A DNA stretch of 34,261 nt, taken from DATEXQ01 sp036846005 (GTDB lineage: Bacteria > Patescibacteriota > Microgenomatia > UBA8517). The position numbers and the translations under genes are program-made. The stretch spans positions 1 through 34,261 of the forward strand of contig DAIUCV010000007.1 of NCBI GenBank assembly GCA_036846005.1, in the 5' to 3' direction. Under the pieces are notes generated by a model, which saw only the letters and a list, made by a program, of their open reading frames with translations, was not told the origin of the DNA and made no database searches. Positions within the stretch are counted from its first letter, which is position 1; each line of letters opens with the position of its first letter. This document shows, piece by piece, positions 1 to 7,633 of the stretch.

Positions 1-23
1 CCTCGTGTTAAACTTCACCAGCT

Positions 24-890
24 GTGAGAAAATTAAAATTTGCCGCTTTGATTATTGGTATTACTCTAGTAATTTTATTAGTCATTTTTTATGTGGTTGG
101 TTATTTTAGACCTAAAAGCGCAGGTTTAATTATTGAAACTCAACCACAAGCAGCCGTCTTGATTAACGGACAACAGGAGGGTCGGACCAATTTTGAGATT
201 ACAAGGGCCCAAGGAGAAGTTGTAATCAAGCTAATTCCGGAATCTTTTGATAAGCCACTGGTTCCTTTCGAAACCAAGGTAAATCTTGTATCCGGAGTTA
301 AAACAGTAATCAGAAGAAATTTCGGGGAATCTCTAGAAACGTCAAGTGGAACTGTCATATCTTTTGAAAAAATAGGAGGACAAGAAGTTGGTGTGTCTAT
401 TATTTCAACCCCGGATGCATCCCAAGTAAAGATTGACGGGCAAGTTAGGGGTTTTACTCCCTATAAATCTTCAGCTGTTAGTCCGGGTAGCCATATAATT
501 TCTCTTTCTGCACAAGGTTATAAAGATGAATCTATAGACGTCAGAACTTATGAGGGTTATAAGCTTACAGCTGAATTTAAACTAGCGCCGAATACCGAAC
601 AGGCTAGTCCGTCTCCTACACCGGAACCCCAGGAAGAAAAACCCCAAGTTAAAATTCTTTCGACACCGACAGGCTTTTTGAGGGTAAGAAATGAACCTTC
701 CGCTTTGGCAAGGGAGGTGGGTCAAGTTGATCCGGGTGAAACCTTTGAAATATTGGAAGAAGACGAAGAAACCGGTTGGTATAAGATAGAATACGAGAAG
801 GATCAGGAAGGATGGGTTTCAAATCAATACGCATCAAAAACAGAAAGCTCCAAAGAAACGTCAACTCCAAGTCCTACACCAACTCCTTAG
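24..890 (+). CDS. Membrane-anchored PEGA-domain and SH3b surface protein
   Basis: A 288-residue protein starting at GTG. Residues about 7-27 form one hydrophobic helix, so the rest is probably outside the membrane. Two PEGA-like beta domains follow, at about 34-100 and 122-188; both have the S/T-x-P...V-x-I-D/N-G pattern of that family. A Pro/Ser/Thr linker (about 194-207) leads to an SH3b domain (about 208-272, with LRVRNEPS and GWVSNQYA), a fold often used to bind peptidoglycan or peptides. The tail ends in TPSPTPTP. A TAAACT -10-like hexamer at 9-14 lies 9 nt before the start, so the mRNA may be leaderless. The gene converges on the UbiA gene with 12 nt between. Domain calls are by eye; the role in wall binding is inferred. 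Confidence 0.8.
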   Translation: MRKLKFAALIIGITLVILLVIFYVVGYFRPKSAGLIIETQPQAAVLINGQQEGRTNFEITRAQGEVVIKLIPESFDKPLVPFETKVNLVSGVKTVIRRNFGESLETSSGTVISFEKIGGQEVGVSIISTPDASQVKIDGQVRGFTPYKSSAVSPGSHIISLSAQGYKDESIDVRTYEGYKLTAEFKLAPNTEQASPSPTPEPQEEKPQVKILSTPTGFLRVRNEPSALAREVGQVDPGETFEILEEDEETGWYKIEYEKDQEGWVSNQYASKTESSKETSTPSPTPTP

Positions 891-902
891 TCTTGAAGTT
901 AC

Positions 903-1865
903 TCAAAAATTAACAGCTATTCCGCTATATAAGATTGAAATAACCAGAAATATCCAAATTCCTACTGAGGTCACCAGAGCGATATCTGTTAAAAGGAGTT
1001 TTTCTGGTGCTTCACTTTTATCTGCGAAAATAAGTTTTTGGTATCTCATGATTCCAAAAATAGCCACAGGAATGGTAATCATCAGGAGTTTGGTTATTGT
1101 AGTTGCCTTGGAAATTTCTGCTAAAAAAAGCCAGACGGGAAGGGCTGCCCTGGGAGATTCGAAAAAGGTAAATAAAGCCCAACTCATCCAGGCTGCGTTA
1201 CCAAACATGGTTACGTAGGAATTCAAAAGTTCTTTGGAATATCTGGTCAAACTTTTTCGGGTAACCTCTTTTACTTGTTGGATAGTATTTAATTCAGCTC
1301 TTCTTTTCCCCGATGCTAAAAATAGAGCAATCGAGATAACGCAAAGCAAAAACCATACGGAAAGGTGAGCGTCAATTACAAAGGCACCCGCATAAACCCT
1401 TAAGATAAAGCCTGATGCTATGACAAGAATATCTATGACTTCCACATTTTTCAAAAAGAGACTATATAAGACTTGTATTACAAAGTAAGTTACAACCAGA
1501 ATAAAAAATATAGGGTGTAAGTAATAGGCCAGGTAAAAAGAGATAAAAGCCAGGACGATAACTTCCGCAACCGCAAAAGAAACTGGGAGGACTCCTGATG
1601 CAATTGGGCGATTTTTCTTAATCGGATGCAGCCTATCTTGCTTGACATCGAGTAAATCGTTAAAAACATATGAGGCGGAGGTTATGAAGTTAAAAGCCAC
1701 AAATGCCCAAAAAACTGCTATTTGGTAAGAGGGAATAAATAAAGTTTGGGTAAAAATTAAGGCTGCAAAAAGCGAAAGATTTTTAATCCAATGTATAGGC
1801 CTTGCTACTTGAATAATAGCAATAAAGATATTGAAAATATTTAGATTTTTTTTAACTTGCGTCAT
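903..1865 (-). CDS. UbiA-family decaprenyl-phosphate phosphoribosyltransferase-like protein
   Basis: A 320-residue polytopic membrane protein of the UbiA prenyltransferase superfamily. The first Asp-rich motif is at about 69-78 (NDLLDVKQDR), followed by HP and NRPIASG. The N-terminal RPIHWIKN and the second block (VIDILVIASGFILR, then a helix ending in SGKRRAEL) match the decaprenyl-phosphate phosphoribosyltransferase branch better than quinone or heme UbiA enzymes. That branch moves 5-phosphoribose from PRPP to a polyprenyl phosphate, the first step towards lipid-linked arabinose or ribose. The start codon overlaps the stop of the WecA-like gene by 4 nt, so the two are co-translated. No DprE1/DprE2 partner is in the window. 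The family call is firm; the exact lipid and sugar are inferred. Confidence 0.85.
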   Translation of the reverse strand: MTQVKKNLNIFNIFIAIIQVARPIHWIKNLSLFAALIFTQTLFIPSYQIAVFWAFVAFNFITSASYVFNDLLDVKQDRLHPIKKNRPIASGVLPVSFAVAEVIVLAFISFYLAYYLHPIFFILVVTYFVIQVLYSLFLKNVEVIDILVIASGFILRVYAGAFVIDAHLSVWFLLCVISIALFLASGKRRAELNTIQQVKEVTRKSLTRYSKELLNSYVTMFGNAAWMSWALFTFFESPRAALPVWLFLAEISKATTITKLLMITIPVAIFGIMRYQKLIFADKSEAPEKLLLTDIALVTSVGIWIFLVISILYSGIAVNF

Positions 1866-2941
1866 GTTATTTTTTGAATACGCTTTTTGGTAAGAAATAT
1901 TATCAGTCCTCCGATAAGAATTACCACCCCGATCATTGTATATAACTTCAGGGACGCATTCAAATTAAGGGCTAGAACCCCAAGTAGAGCAGTAAAAATC
2001 CAGTAAAAAATAACAACCTGTCTTTTGCTTAGACCCGCATCGAGTAATTTATGATGAAGATGTCCTCTATCTCCCCATACGGGAGATTTCCCTGATAGTA
2101 TTCGTCGCACAATGGTATATCCAGTATCTACTAGGGGTATACCCAGCACTACAATTAATGTTCCGACCTTGGTTGTAGATAAAATTGCCAGAACTGCCAG
2201 TAAGTAACCCGCAAGAGTTGACCCGGAATATGAAGGCATTATTTTTTGAGGATAAAAATTCCAGGGTAAAAATCCGAAATAAGCTCCTGCTGTAATTGAA
2301 GCAAATATAATAACTGGCCATTGGGTTATATCGGCAGAATAGCTAAGGGAAAGAGCTGCAATGGTTATTGCTGCGATAACTACAACCCCGGGTAACTGTC
2401 CGTCGACACCCTTAGCTCCCATATTAAGCATATTCATCATATATACTATCCAGAAAACAGCAAAGACATCCGATATTAACCAAATACTACGGGTTTGACC
2501 GAGTAAATCAAAAACTATGCGAGGGTGTGATAAATCCAATATGCCGTTAAAAGGCATATTTATAAAAGCGATTCCGATTCCTGCCATAATAGGAATTCCG
2601 GCAATAACAAATTGTGCGACTAATCTTAAGTAGGGGTTTAAATTGAATTTGTCATCCAAAATTCCTAACGCTGTTATAAAAAAAGCACCGATTAAAATAC
2701 CAATTAGGTGTTTATCAAGAGGTAAAAAAACAAAAGAGGCAATTAATACGGCGGCAAAAATGGCTAACCCTCCTCCCCTGGGAACAGGGTAGGAATGAAT
2801 TACTTTAGGATGTTTATGAACCTTTGGGTCGTCAATAATACCTATTTTATGGGCTAATTTAATAACCAGAGGAGTCGAAAAAAAGGCAATAAGAGAGGCT
2901 AGTAGAAATGGAAATATCGTTAAAGTCTTAAGTAAGGACAT
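1862..2941 (-). CDS. WecA/MraY-family phosphosugar transferase with altered active-site motifs
   Basis: A 359-residue polytopic protein of the polyprenyl-phosphate N-acetylhexosamine-1-phosphate transferase family (WecA/TagO/MraY). Seen in order: DDPKVHKHP (37-45), PRGGGLAIF (54-62), the DD pair in LGILDD (96-97), the block NMLNMGAKGVDGQ (170-182), FLPWNFYPQK (224-233), then PSYSGS (236-241), LVDTGYTIVRR (270-280) and GDRGHLHHKLL (290-300). In ordinary members the third block reads N-x-x-N-x-x-D-G-x-D-G and the fourth M-G-D-x-G-S. Here the first Asp of one and the Asp of the other are replaced (Lys and Tyr by alignment). The rest is intact, so decay is unlikely. It lies second in an operon with a small membrane protein and UbiA. 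The substrate is not known. Confidence 0.8.
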   Translation of the reverse strand: MSLLKTLTIFPFLLASLIAFFSTPLVIKLAHKIGIIDDPKVHKHPKVIHSYPVPRGGGLAIFAAVLIASFVFLPLDKHLIGILIGAFFITALGILDDKFNLNPYLRLVAQFVIAGIPIMAGIGIAFINMPFNGILDLSHPRIVFDLLGQTRSIWLISDVFAVFWIVYMMNMLNMGAKGVDGQLPGVVVIAAITIAALSLSYSADITQWPVIIFASITAGAYFGFLPWNFYPQKIMPSYSGSTLAGYLLAVLAILSTTKVGTLIVVLGIPLVDTGYTIVRRILSGKSPVWGDRGHLHHKLLDAGLSKRQVVIFYWIFTALLGVLALNLNASLKLYTMIGVVILIGGLIIFLTKKRIQKIT

Positions 2942-2947
2942 GAATTT

Positions 2948-3385
2948 TTAATAACTCCCGACCAGAAAAATTATTTTTATTATAGTTATTACGGAAAAAA
3001 AAGTTGCCACCAAACCTCCAATAACTAATGTTTTTTTAAGAAAATCGTCTCTAATAAATAAAGTGATGAGACTATTAATAGATATTATAATCAAGGAGAA
3101 AACGAATGGAAAAACTAAATTAAGTGAAGGAACTATCTGGGCTTCTCCTTCGGGAAGTCCGTAATAAAGTGGGACTTCAGGAGGTAAATATTTAGATCTG
3201 ATAAGAAAGATTAAGGCGATTCCTATTATATTGGTGAGAAATCCTAAATATATTAAATTTTTTTGAGGAATTTCTTGAGTGAACACGGAATCTTTAATTA
3301 GGTTGTATTTTAAAAATTTGCTGTATCTTGCTTTTCCGACTTCTAAGATGTTCATTTTTTTGTCTCTTTTTCTTTCTATAGCCAT
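2948..3385 (-). CDS. Small three-helix membrane protein, DUF1648-like
   Basis: A 145-residue protein with a charged N-terminus of about 40 residues and three predicted membrane helices (about 43-62, 87-107 and 117-141). Between the first two helices is LPPEVPLYYGLPEGEAQ, which resembles the LPxxVPxHF...G block of DUF1648 membrane proteins; that match is by eye and modest. It is the first gene of the operon, 6 nt before the WecA-like gene, so it may assist that enzyme or its lipid product, but no function can be assigned. An in-frame Met at residue 11 (codon 3353-3355) is an alternative start. A TAAAGT hexamer at 3392-3397, 6 nt before the first ATG, favours the longer form. Confidence 0.6.
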   Translation of the reverse strand: MAIERKRDKKMNILEVGKARYSKFLKYNLIKDSVFTQEIPQKNLIYLGFLTNIIGIALIFLIRSKYLPPEVPLYYGLPEGEAQIVPSLNLVFPFVFSLIIISINSLITLFIRDDFLKKTLVIGGLVATFFSVITIIKIIFLVGSY

Positions 3386-3441
3386 GATTTTACTTTAACA
3401 TTGAAGAAAATACGAATTTATGTACAAACTTTTAAGTTATT

Positions 3442-4947
3442 TCAGGGAAAGATTGCGGATTTCACAGTAGGCAAATCTAATTTCCATATCTGGGCACCTT
3501 CAAAATCGGCAAAAAGTATATAATTGCTGTCTAACAAATTTTTAAGTTCGGGAAAAGGCGAACCTTCATTGAAACGTACAATAACTTTAGGATAATTATT
3601 AGTTAGATTTTTCATTACCCCCTCTTTACTTGAAAAATCATTGATGTGGTAATCAGCAACATATCTGATAGGAGGCAGGTGTTTGGATAAAGCATAAATT
3701 GTGGCCGTATCTCCCCAGACAAAGACTTTATCCTTTTTGTTGGTAATACTGGTTAGAATTCTAGCGACTCTGTAATTTCGGGAGACCTTGTCGTTAAAAG
3801 ATGCAAAATATTCGTCTTTATTTATGCTTCCGGTTGCAAATTTAATAAAGTTAAGATAATACGGGGTGGTCGGATAATACCAGAATTTGTAATAAAGAGG
3901 TACAAAGAAAGCAATAACCAGGGGAATAACAGTTAGGGTTTGTGTAAGAGTCTTGTCGGTAACAAGAATCCCCAACAGTAAACTTAGAGCGGGAACTGCC
4001 TGAAGCAAATAATGGGGATATGGCCTTTCGGATAAAGTTACCCCAAAAAGTGCAAATAAAATCCAGATCGTAACAAAAATAAATTCTTTAGGAAGGGATT
4101 TTCTTTTCCAAAAAAGGATAGCTAACCCTATTAAAATTACCCCACCTCTTATTAAAAGCGGTGCATTTCTGACCATAAAAGGCAGGTTTGAAGTAGAAGG
4201 CCTCCATGTTGAAAGATAACCGATATTTTGCAAAAAAGCAGCGTGTATATAATCTCCCAAAGCTCCTCGAAAGTAATACCAAATCAGAGTTAAAAAGATG
4301 GGGATGGCAAACCCAAGGACAATAAAGGCAAATCTTTTTATGGTTTTAAGCAATTCGTTTTTCTTAAGTCCGTTTAATATTAACCAAAAGGCAAAAATTA
4401 CCGGCAGTTCAAAAGCGGCGGGGAGTTTAAAAAGGGCTGAAACTCCAAATAGTATTCCTGAAAATATTAAATTTTTAATTGAGAGTTTTTTACTAAAAAT
4501 AATTAAGAAGGCAAGAATAGTTGGTCCGATCATAAATATCTCGGCATTGGCAATATTACCTTCTAAAAGTGGGATTGTGGTTAAGATGGCAAAGATTATT
4601 GTAGCAATTTTATGTAATGATTCTTTTTTGGGAAATAGAGCCTGAGCCAATTTCCAAAAAATAATTATTGTACCAAAGTTCCAAAGAGCCAAAATTGCCT
4701 TAAACCAGAAAAGTCTTCCGGCAATTGCGGCAGTAATATACAAAAGAGGAGGTTTGTTGTCATAAAGACCTTGATAAAGCGGAATTCCCTGTCTTACCCC
4801 CTCACCCAAAGTGAGATAAATCATTTCATCGCCATATGCATAGGGCTCAAAAAACGAAGGAATACGAAGGATTATGACAACAGAAAGAAGAATAAGAAGC
4901 CAATTGGGAACATGAAATTTCTCTAATAGTTTCTTCATATTAGGCAT
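3442..4947 (-). CDS. GT39/PMT_2-type membrane glycosyltransferase (GT-C fold)
   Basis: A 501-residue polytopic protein. After the first helix (about 15-31) comes the loop motif YAYGDEMIY with the Asp-Glu pair (D40, E41) expected of GT-C transferases, then QGLYDNKPPLLY (about 59-70), the usual second loop signature. About ten hydrophobic segments follow, then a C-terminal soluble region (from about 390) with alternating beta-like stretches. Enzymes of this type use polyprenyl-phosphate sugars and act on the outer face of the membrane, for example on lipid A, glycolipids or proteins; the acceptor cannot be read here. A TAAACT hexamer at 4956-4961 lies 8 nt before the ATG, and the gene stands alone. 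Confidence 0.8.
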   Translation of the reverse strand: MPNMKKLLEKFHVPNWLLILLSVVIILRIPSFFEPYAYGDEMIYLTLGEGVRQGIPLYQGLYDNKPPLLYITAAIAGRLFWFKAILALWNFGTIIIFWKLAQALFPKKESLHKIATIIFAILTTIPLLEGNIANAEIFMIGPTILAFLIIFSKKLSIKNLIFSGILFGVSALFKLPAAFELPVIFAFWLILNGLKKNELLKTIKRFAFIVLGFAIPIFLTLIWYYFRGALGDYIHAAFLQNIGYLSTWRPSTSNLPFMVRNAPLLIRGGVILIGLAILFWKRKSLPKEFIFVTIWILFALFGVTLSERPYPHYLLQAVPALSLLLGILVTDKTLTQTLTVIPLVIAFFVPLYYKFWYYPTTPYYLNFIKFATGSINKDEYFASFNDKVSRNYRVARILTSITNKKDKVFVWGDTATIYALSKHLPPIRYVADYHINDFSSKEGVMKNLTNNYPKVIVRFNEGSPFPELKNLLDSNYILFADFEGAQIWKLDLPTVKSAIFP

Positions 4948-4969
4948 GTAAATTTAGTTTATCATAAAA

Positions 4970-4998
4970 TTGATTATAAAAAACAATAGTAGTACTAT
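4970..4998 (+). promoter_or_regulatory. Candidate sigma-70 promoter of the small gene at 5063
   Basis: TTGATT (4970-4975), a 17-nt spacer and TACTAT (4993-4998) lie upstream of the small orphan gene on the plus strand. This would give a 5' leader of roughly 55-60 nt holding a strong ribosome site. Pattern match only; the AT-rich background makes chance hits likely. Confidence 0.4.
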
Positions 4999-5062
4999 AG
5001 GTTTAAGCACATTCCCAAATAGTTCTTAGGATAAAATTCTTATACCCATGGAGGAGGTTTAT

Positions 5063-5317
5063 ATGGATGTAACTGTTCGTGTGTTCGCAACCGAAGAAGA
5101 CAGGGATGCCAATAATTTAGCAGAGTCCAAAATAGTTGGTGTTGCAAGCACAACTGAGGAGTTTGATAGATTAATTAATAATTGGCATAGCGACGCTTGT
5201 AAAACAGGCTCTCTCTTTCATTTTTTTGCATACTACGATCAGAACGATAATCGTATTGATTCATACAACAAAGCATTTACCAGTTTGGGGGGTAATCCAA
5301 TGGAAATATTATCCTGA
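5063..5317 (+). CDS. Small orphan soluble protein with a strong ribosome site
   Basis: An 84-residue hydrophilic protein starting MDVTVRVFAT. No family is recognised. The ATG at 5063 is chosen over an in-frame ATG at 5048 because GGAGGAGG (5050-5057) lies 5 nt before it, and the upstream ATG would overlap that site. The sequence is rich in Asp, Asn and Thr, has one Cys and shows no membrane segment; its start (strand-like, then acidic TEEDRDANN, then TTEEFDRLINNW) suggests a small alpha/beta fold. It is read alone, against the flanking minus-strand glycosyltransferase genes, has its own promoter-like site and ends in a hairpin terminator. This layout is shared with the gene at 7193. Function unknown. 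Confidence 0.7.
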   Translation: MDVTVRVFATEEDRDANNLAESKIVGVASTTEEFDRLINNWHSDACKTGSLFHFFAYYDQNDNRIDSYNKAFTSLGGNPMEILS

Positions 5318-5336
5318 GCAATTGTGGTGTGTGCTT

Positions 5337-5386
5337 GCCCTGGAGTTTAAACAATACTTAATAACTTCAGGGCTTTATTTTTTTAA
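5337..5386 (+). terminator. Rho-independent terminator after the 5063 gene
   Basis: GCCCTGGAG (5337-5345) can pair with CTTCAGGGC (5365-5373) as a 9-bp stem with one G-U pair and a 19-nt loop. It is followed directly by a T-rich run. The end of the opposing glycosyltransferase gene (stop at 5375) overlaps the T run. Confidence 0.7.
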
Positions 5387-6733
5387 ATACCAAACAAATT
5401 TTAACTCCCCGAAGACTTTTTCAGACAGTTCTTTATAAGTTGGTAGTTTAATTTCTTTAATATCTCCGCTAGTGATAACTCCAATTCTCTTTACATTAGG
5501 AAGCTTTCTTAAAATGTCTGCATCGGTCATTTGCGCTGTACCAACATAATAGGGCAAATCACCTGTTGGGACATATATTGGAGCAGGAATTTTATAATAA
5601 TTTGACTCCCATAGGTGATGTGCCGTTGAATTCCAGTTAATTAGAAAATCTCCTGTTTTTTGGGTTTGTTTGACATAAGTTGCCATTTCCCTAAAAGGTC
5701 TTTTTGCCGGATGTATGAAATAATTGGAATCGATTATCCCAAAGAATATTAAAAGAAATCCTATAAAAATACCCATAAACCTTCTTCCGTTTGAGGCAAC
5801 TAGAAGCATTGCGGCAGGGATAGCATACAAAAGATAGCGGTTGAAAAAGATTGAGGTAAATTTTTGCGAAACTCCCCAAGTAATTAGAATGGGTAGAAGA
5901 AACCAGGAGAGTAAAAATAGAGTTTTTTTGATATTTTTAGTCCAGTCGCGAAGCAAAAGTATGGCAAAGACAAAATAGAGAGAAATCTGACCTAATTCCC
6001 TATTAATAAGTGGAATTTTTATCGTAGGATTTTTAATTCCTTCGGCCAGATATTCGTAAATTAAGTTTCTCAAATCAGTTAGGGTGGGTTTACCCAGCCA
6101 GAATCCCCCTCCAACCATTTTTGTTTGTTTATAAAGAGGAATTAACCAAGGAATGTAAAGAATAAAAACGGCAATAAAGGATTTTAACATGCTTAAAGCG
6201 GTTTTCTTCTCCCCAACGAAAAATTCATACAAAAACCATATTCCCTGTACAAAAATAGCAAAGATAGAAAAATGGTGAGAATACAGTGCCCAAAGTGTTG
6301 CTATGACATATGGAATCCATTGCTTCTTAAGAAAAAAGTACATAGACGCAACAACTCCAAGAGCCAGAATGGAATACATTCTTCCCTCAAATGCATAAGT
6401 AAAGAAAAACGGATTTAAAAAAGTTAAAACTGCAGCTAAAAGACCTATTCTTCTTGAAAATAGCAAAGAACCGATTTTATATACAAAAAATACAGCCAGA
6501 ATAAAAAAAAGAAAAGACAAAGCTCTGATTGCGATTTCGCTGGTTCCGAAAATCTGATACCAGTAATGTAAAATTATATTGTAAAGAGGTGGTGAGGTAT
6601 CTTTTTGAATAATCTCCAATATCTTGGGAATTGGATTCATGGAAAGAACAGCAGAAAAAGCTTCATCTCCCCAGAGGCTTTGATTAAATACATTAGGCAT
6701 TATTTTTAGTGTAGCAAAAAAGAATATATTCAA
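5375..6733 (-). CDS. GT39/PMT_2-type membrane glycosyltransferase, uncertain N-terminus
   Basis: A polytopic GT-C protein of up to 452 residues. NQSLWGDEAFSA (17-28, with D23-E24) and DTSPPLY (45-51) are the two loop signatures of the GT39 family; about ten hydrophobic segments follow. The start is in doubt. The longest form begins at TTG 6733. The first ATG, at codon 12 (6698-6700), has a TACACT hexamer 7 nt upstream (6708-6713), which fits the leaderless pattern of other genes here. Both forms leave at most a short helix before the DE loop, while relatives have a full one. The frame stays open upstream of 6733 to a stop at 6776-6778 and would add hydrophobic residues, but it has no ATG, GTG or TTG. 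Acceptor and donor are unknown. Confidence 0.75.
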   Translation of the reverse strand: MNIFFFATLKIMPNVFNQSLWGDEAFSAVLSMNPIPKILEIIQKDTSPPLYNIILHYWYQIFGTSEIAIRALSFLFFILAVFFVYKIGSLLFSRRIGLLAAVLTFLNPFFFTYAFEGRMYSILALGVVASMYFFLKKQWIPYVIATLWALYSHHFSIFAIFVQGIWFLYEFFVGEKKTALSMLKSFIAVFILYIPWLIPLYKQTKMVGGGFWLGKPTLTDLRNLIYEYLAEGIKNPTIKIPLINRELGQISLYFVFAILLLRDWTKNIKKTLFLLSWFLLPILITWGVSQKFTSIFFNRYLLYAIPAAMLLVASNGRRFMGIFIGFLLIFFGIIDSNYFIHPAKRPFREMATYVKQTQKTGDFLINWNSTAHHLWESNYYKIPAPIYVPTGDLPYYVGTAQMTDADILRKLPNVKRIGVITSGDIKEIKLPTYKELSEKVFGELKFVWYLKK

Positions 6734-6789
6734 ATAGTGAAGAAAATAATTAAGGTTAATTTTGTTATAGAACTGTTATAATTCTTTTA

Positions 6790-7110
6790 ATGAAAAAACT
6801 TCAGAAACAAGTTGATGAATGGATGTCTCAACTTAAAATTGGTTATTGGAAACCTTTCGAAATGCTGGCACGGTTAATGGAGGAAGTAGGAGAACTAGCC
6901 AGAGAAGTTAATCATAGATTTGGTCCGAAAAAGAAAAAATCTTCTGAAAAAAATAAAGAGATTGGCGATGAGATGGCAGACATCATATTTACTTTGATCT
7001 GTCTGGCAAACTCTTTAAACATAGACCTTGATACCCACTTTAAAAAAATGATGAAAAAGCTTAATACAAGAGATAAAGACAGATGGAAAAAAAGTAAATC
7101 TTCAGAATAA
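6790..7110 (+). CDS. MazG-like nucleotide pyrophosphohydrolase
   Basis: A 106-residue all-alpha protein of the MazG/dUTPase superfamily. The metal-binding pattern is visible: E31-E32-x-x-E35 (EEVGELAREV) and, after a Lys-rich loop, E61-x-x-D64 (DEMADIIF). Such enzymes split nucleoside triphosphates into monophosphate and pyrophosphate, often to remove damaged or unwanted nucleotides. At this size it is a single-domain form, like the short MazG-like proteins and unlike the two-domain E. coli MazG. TATAAT at 6777-6782 ends 7 nt before the ATG, so the message may be leaderless. It is alone on the plus strand, divergent from the GT39 gene. Substrate preference cannot be read. Confidence 0.85.
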   Translation: MKKLQKQVDEWMSQLKIGYWKPFEMLARLMEEVGELAREVNHRFGPKKKKSSEKNKEIGDEMADIIFTLICLANSLNIDLDTHFKKMMKKLNTRDKDRWKKSKSSE

Positions 7111-7192
7111 CTTTCCTTAATTAAATTAATTTCGTATAATTTTCCTTAAGCGCGCTCTTTTAAATATGCAGTACGACAACGGGAGGTTTGTC

Positions 7193-7570
7193 ATGCCAAA
7201 AACTCAAACTGACAACCGAAATCGCATAAAAAGTTTGTCGTTTATTAAACCCGGTGACATCTTGGTTCAATGTATGTATCACAACAAGGATAGAGAACTC
7301 GTAGAGGTTTTAAGTGTTGAACCAAAATATGATTGTGGTCGAACTTCGATTCCATGCATCAAGATCAGTTTGTTAAGAATACAGTTAGTTGAACTAGATC
7401 TTTATGCGTGGGGATTAATACCTAATTCAGAAGGTTTTTTTGTTTCCTTTGAGTGGTTGGAGAAACCGACAGGCTGGAAAAAATTTTGGTGGAGAATCCA
7501 TAAGTTTTTCAGCAAATCGTTGAATCCTCCCAAAGAAGGTTATATAGATGAATGCACGATTATTAAATAG
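7193..7570 (+). CDS. Orphan soluble protein with a strong ribosome site
   Basis: A 125-residue protein starting MPKTQTDNRN. The ATG at 7193 is chosen over an in-frame ATG at 7166 because GGGAGG (7181-7186) sits 6 nt before it. The N-terminal half looks beta-rich (SLSFIKPGDILVQCMYHN, then ELVEVLSV); a Trp-rich stretch (about 83-101) contains WKKFWWRIHKFF, basic and amphipathic and perhaps suited to binding membrane or nucleic acid. Four Cys are present. No known family is recognised. A TATAAT hexamer (7135-7140) lies about 50 nt upstream and a strong terminator follows. Layout matches the orphan at 5063. Function unknown. Confidence 0.65.
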   Translation: MPKTQTDNRNRIKSLSFIKPGDILVQCMYHNKDRELVEVLSVEPKYDCGRTSIPCIKISLLRIQLVELDLYAWGLIPNSEGFFVSFEWLEKPTGWKKFWWRIHKFFSKSLNPPKEGYIDECTIIK

Positions 7571-7580
7571 TTTGGTTTTC

Positions 7581-7630
7581 AAGAGCCGTAGTTAGAATTT
7601 ATTCGCGCGCCCCTACGGCTCTTTATTTTT
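7581..7630 (+). terminator. Rho-independent terminator after the 7193 gene
   Basis: AAGAGCCGTAG (7581-7591) and CTACGGCTCTT (7613-7623) form a perfect 11-bp stem around a 21-nt loop with a GCGCGC core. A TATTTTTTAA tract follows on the plus strand. The minus-strand GT2 gene ends at 7634, but the hairpin lacks a T tract in that direction. Confidence 0.85.
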
Positions 7631-7633
7631 TAA

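Noticed and set aside
4298..4645. Plus-strand open frame of 115 codons
   Set aside because: It lies wholly antisense inside the GT39 gene at 3442-4947, whose motifs and helices are clear, and its product resembles no protein.
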